Shown: in pieces, positions 5,084-6,886 of the stretch | Numbering within the stretch: the stretch's first letter is position 1 | How the letters are laid out: every line of letters begins with the position of its first letter | From: Balneolaceae bacterium | GTDB taxonomy: Bacteria > Bacteroidota > Rhodothermia > Balneolales > Balneolaceae | Length of the DNA stretch: 6,886 bases | Direction: 5' to 3' | Assembly: GCA_007123985.1 (NCBI GenBank) | Contig: SLGA01000055.1 | Span: 1 to 6,886 of the forward strand | Translations under genes and position numbers: made by a program | The notes under the pieces: generated by a model | The model's input: the letters and a program-made list of their open reading frames with translations, nothing else | Database searches by the model: none | Told to the model about the DNA's origin: nothing

Positions 5084-6422
5084 ATAGTTTATTGTGAAAT
5101 ACTGCTCCTGTTTTAGCAGATATTTCATCGAGGGTAACCCCCTGCATTAACTCAATTAGTTCCAGACTCTTGTTGTTAATTTCAAAAACACCAAGATCAG
5201 TGATAATTATATCCACAACGTATTTTGCTGTGATTGGCAGTGTACAGCTCTTCACAATTTTTGGGCTGCCGTCTTTATTTGTGTGATTCATTGTAATAAT
5301 TAGTTTTCTTGCCCCTGAAGCAAGATCCATAGCTCCGCCAACTCCCAGAAGAGGTTTGCCGGGAACTGCCCAATTTGCAAGTGTGCCTTCGCTATCAACC
5401 TCAAGCGCTCCCATTACCGCTACATCAATATGCCCTCCGCGTATCATTCCAAATGATGTGGCAGAATCAAAATAACTGGCACCCGGAATAGGGGTGACCG
5501 GTATTTTACCAGCGTTTACCGGATTAGTCATCGCACCACTGCCATCTGCGGGTTCGGGTCCAACGCCAAGCATCCCATTTTCTGTATGAAGGATAATACC
5601 ATCATCAGGAGTGATCAGATCAGCTATGAGTGTTGGAATACCAATGCCAAGATTTACAATATCTCCTTTTTTCAGTTCTTTAAGTGCTCGTTTTGCAATT
5701 CGTATCCGATTTTCACCAGCTCGTTTACTGCCAACAGAAGCAGATGAGCCAAGGAACTGTTCATTAAGCCGGGCTTCTACCAGGAAATCAACAAAGTTTG
5801 CCTGTGTATGTATGATGTTTGGGTCGAGTTCACCAACAGGTAAAACCTCTTCTACCTCGGCAATTACAATATCTGCAGCTGTGGCCATGGCAGTATTGAA
5901 ATTTTGTTCGGTCATTCTGTATGTGAGATTACCTGCTGTATCCGCTTTCCACGCTCGTATAAATGCAACATTTCCGCGAATAGAAGGAACAAAAACATGA
6001 TCAACACCATGTAAATTTTTTGTTTCATACCCCTGTGCAATCAGTGTGCCTGCTGCAGCTGGGGTATAAAATCCACCAATTCCCATTCCACCAGCCCGTA
6101 TGGCTTCACTCAATGATCCCTGCGGAAGCAGCTGATATTCAACTTTGCCCTCCTGCGCATACTTCACTGCATTTGGATTGCTCGTGAAATAGGAGCCGAT
6201 CATTTTTTTTAACTGTCCATTCTGCAGAAGTCTGTCTCCACCAAGATCTGGTTCACCTACATTATTGCCAACGTAGGTCAGGCTGTTTGTTTTGGTTTCC
6301 GCAAGAGCATGAAGCAGAGAAACGGGGGTGCCTGTCATTCCAAATCCACCACACAGTATTGTATCGCCTGTATTTACTTTTGATGCCGCTTCTTGAGCTG
6401 ATAGTACAGGTACTGTTTTCAT
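5082..6422 (-). CDS. Single-chain 3-oxoacid CoA-transferase, A and B subunits fused
   Basis: Class I CoA-transferase of 446 residues moving CoA between an acyl-CoA (typically succinyl-CoA) and a 3-oxoacid. Domain A (about 1-225) shows GGFGMTGTP at 25-33, PQGSLSEAIRAGG at 100-112 and GMGIGGFYTP at 112-121. Domain B (about 237-446) shows NLGIGIPTL and the catalytic motif ENGMLGVGP at 281-289, where Glu281 is the glutamate that forms the acyl-CoA thioester intermediate. The order and single chain resemble mitochondrial SCOT. Many bacteria encode the halves separately (ScoA/ScoB, PcaI/PcaJ, AtoD/AtoA). The frame is open 21 codons further upstream (to 6485), but ATG 6420-6422 is preferred because the family begins here (MKTVPVLSAQEAA), and a longer start would run through the palindromic promoter region. 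It diverges from a PcaR-like IclR regulator, which suggests 3-oxoadipate as a possible substrate. Acetoacetate fits the sequence equally well. Confidence 0.93.
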   Translation of the reverse strand: MKTVPVLSAQEAASKVNTGDTILCGGFGMTGTPVSLLHALAETKTNSLTYVGNNVGEPDLGGDRLLQNGQLKKMIGSYFTSNPNAVKYAQEGKVEYQLLPQGSLSEAIRAGGMGIGGFYTPAAAGTLIAQGYETKNLHGVDHVFVPSIRGNVAFIRAWKADTAGNLTYRMTEQNFNTAMATAADIVIAEVEEVLPVGELDPNIIHTQANFVDFLVEARLNEQFLGSSASVGSKRAGENRIRIAKRALKELKKGDIVNLGIGIPTLIADLITPDDGIILHTENGMLGVGPEPADGSGAMTNPVNAGKIPVTPIPGASYFDSATSFGMIRGGHIDVAVMGALEVDSEGTLANWAVPGKPLLGVGGAMDLASGARKLIITMNHTNKDGSPKIVKSCTLPITAKYVVDIIITDLGVFEINNKSLELIELMQGVTLDEISAKTGAVFHNKL

Positions 6423-6535
6423 GGATAACGATCTTAGATGGAAAGTAATGTTTATATAACGTACATTTGTTTTAATATAAAACATTTTACGAACACATAT
6501 CGGTTAGCTATCTAACAGAAATTTAATGCACTTTG
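6423..6535. promoter_or_regulatory. Divergent promoter region of CoA-transferase and IclR regulator
   Basis: 113 bp of AT-rich DNA between the two start codons, presumably carrying both promoters and the regulator's binding site. It contains the perfect 17-bp palindrome described separately and a smaller symmetric element GTTAG-CTAT-CTAAC at 6503-6516. A + strand TACATTTG at 6462-6469 matches the Bacteroidota -7 pattern TAnnTTTG, but I find no matching TTTG about 20 bp upstream. I do not place exact promoter hexamers. Confidence 0.55.
6468..6484. promoter_or_regulatory. Perfect 17-bp palindrome, candidate IclR-family operator
   Basis: TGTTTTA-ATA-TAAAACA: two exact 7-bp arms around a 3-bp centre. 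It overlaps one arm of a longer imperfect inverted repeat (AATGTTTATAT at 6447-6457 against ATATAAAACATT at 6475-6486). IclR-family dimers bind palindromes of about this length, for example the 15-bp E. coli IclR site. The location between a regulator and its divergent target is where an operator is expected. Binding is inferred, and AT-rich DNA yields palindromes by chance more often than balanced DNA. Confidence 0.45.
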
Positions 6536-6886
6536 ATGCCGCAAAGAGAAACAACCATTAAAAAGTCAGACTTTGTTCAATCTCTTGAAAAAGGATTGAG
6601 GGTAATTTCTGCGTTTGACAATGAAAACAGTGAAATGACACTGACGAATGTTGCTAAAATCACCAATTTAACCCGTGCAAATGCGCGAAGAATTTTACTC
6701 ACTCTGGAGTATCTGGGATATGTTCATTGTGAAGATGGCAAACTCTTCAGTCTGTCGCCAAGAATATTATCACTTGGTTATTCGTATCTCAGCTCACAGT
6801 CAATTCAGGAGATTGCACTTCCGTACATGAAAGAGTTAACATCTCAGATTGAAGAGTCCTGCTCCATGTCGGTGCTGGATGGAAAC
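6536..6886 (+). CDS. IclR-family transcriptional regulator, PcaR/PcaU-like, 3'-truncated by window
   Basis: The frame opens at ATG 6536, with an in-frame TAA at 6524-6526 upstream, and continues for 117 codons to the last base of the window. Residues 13-85 are an IclR winged-helix domain: FVQSLEKGLRVISAFD, then the helix-turn-helix LTNVAKITNLTRANARRILL and the wing GYVHCEDGKLFSLSPRIL. LGYSYLSSQSIQEIALPYM begins the linker and ligand-binding domain, and SCSMSVLDG starts its first strand. The phrasing FVQSLxxGL, LTRAxARRxLLTL and LGYxYLSS is characteristic of the PcaR/PcaU/PobR branch that controls beta-ketoadipate and protocatechuate catabolism in proteobacteria. The effector-binding part is not in the window, so the ligand cannot be judged. 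It is divergent from the CoA-transferase by 113 bp and likely regulates it and itself. An in-frame TTG lies directly before the ATG, and no Shine-Dalgarno is visible. Confidence 0.9.
   Translation, partial: MPQRETTIKKSDFVQSLEKGLRVISAFDNENSEMTLTNVAKITNLTRANARRILLTLEYLGYVHCEDGKLFSLSPRILSLGYSYLSSQSIQEIALPYMKELTSQIEESCSMSVLDGN

Noticed and set aside
5611..6000. 129-codon + strand frame
   Set aside because: Antisense shadow of the well-supported CoA-transferase.
6423..6485. 21-codon N-terminal extension of the CoA-transferase (ATG at 6485)
   Set aside because: The family begins at MKTVPVLSAQ (ATG 6422). The extension has no family similarity and would occupy the palindromic promoter region.

Overview
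This looks like a piece of chromosome from a Bacteroidota-type bacterium, possibly the Balneolaceae/Rhodothermia side. That placement is tentative. It rests on AT-leaning intergenic DNA, start codons preceded by A-rich leaders with no Shine-Dalgarno motif, a Sec-exported protein cut just before Gln, and the general look of the proteins. There is no rRNA, tRNA, CRISPR array, insertion sequence or prophage signature. Most of the window is ordinary housekeeping or catabolic DNA with two loci damaged by stop codons.

Layout. (1) Positions 1-2426, + strand: the 3' part of a beta-propeller (BNR/sialidase-like) protein carrying a Cys-Asp-Cys-Cys cluster, followed 15 bp later by an exported M19 (renal-type) dipeptidase. 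This probable two-gene transcript ends at a good intrinsic terminator (2454-2484). (2) Positions 2565-3464, - strand: one membrane-protein reading frame of 300 codons broken by a single in-frame amber codon at 3117-3119, leaving a 115-codon soluble half and a downstream half with two membrane segments. (3) Positions 3662-4483, + strand: undecaprenyl-diphosphatase UppP/BacA, divergent from the broken gene. (4) Positions 4687-5020, + strand: a fossil of a VOC/glyoxalase-fold 'ring-cleaving dioxygenase' (MhqO-like) gene with two nonsense codons and a large internal deletion, still followed by an intact terminator (5050-5083). (5) Positions 5082-6422, - strand: a single-chain 3-oxoacid CoA-transferase with A and B subunits fused. 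It is divergent from an IclR-family regulator of the PcaR/PcaU type that starts at 6536 and runs off the window end. The 113-bp gap between these two holds a perfect 17-bp palindrome suited to be an operator.

How the genes may work together. The IclR regulator and CoA-transferase form the classic divergent regulator-target pair. Because the regulator resembles beta-ketoadipate pathway regulators, 3-oxoadipate is a plausible acyl acceptor, but acetoacetate (SCOT-type) is equally compatible with the enzyme sequence. The propeller protein and dipeptidase probably act outside the cytoplasm on glycoconjugates or peptides, although the propeller's substrate is unknown. UppP recycles the undecaprenyl carrier for the cell wall and is unrelated to its neighbours. 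I did not find a convincing new multi-gene system. The observations most worth following are the amber-split membrane gene, the dioxygenase fossil and the palindromic divergent promoter.
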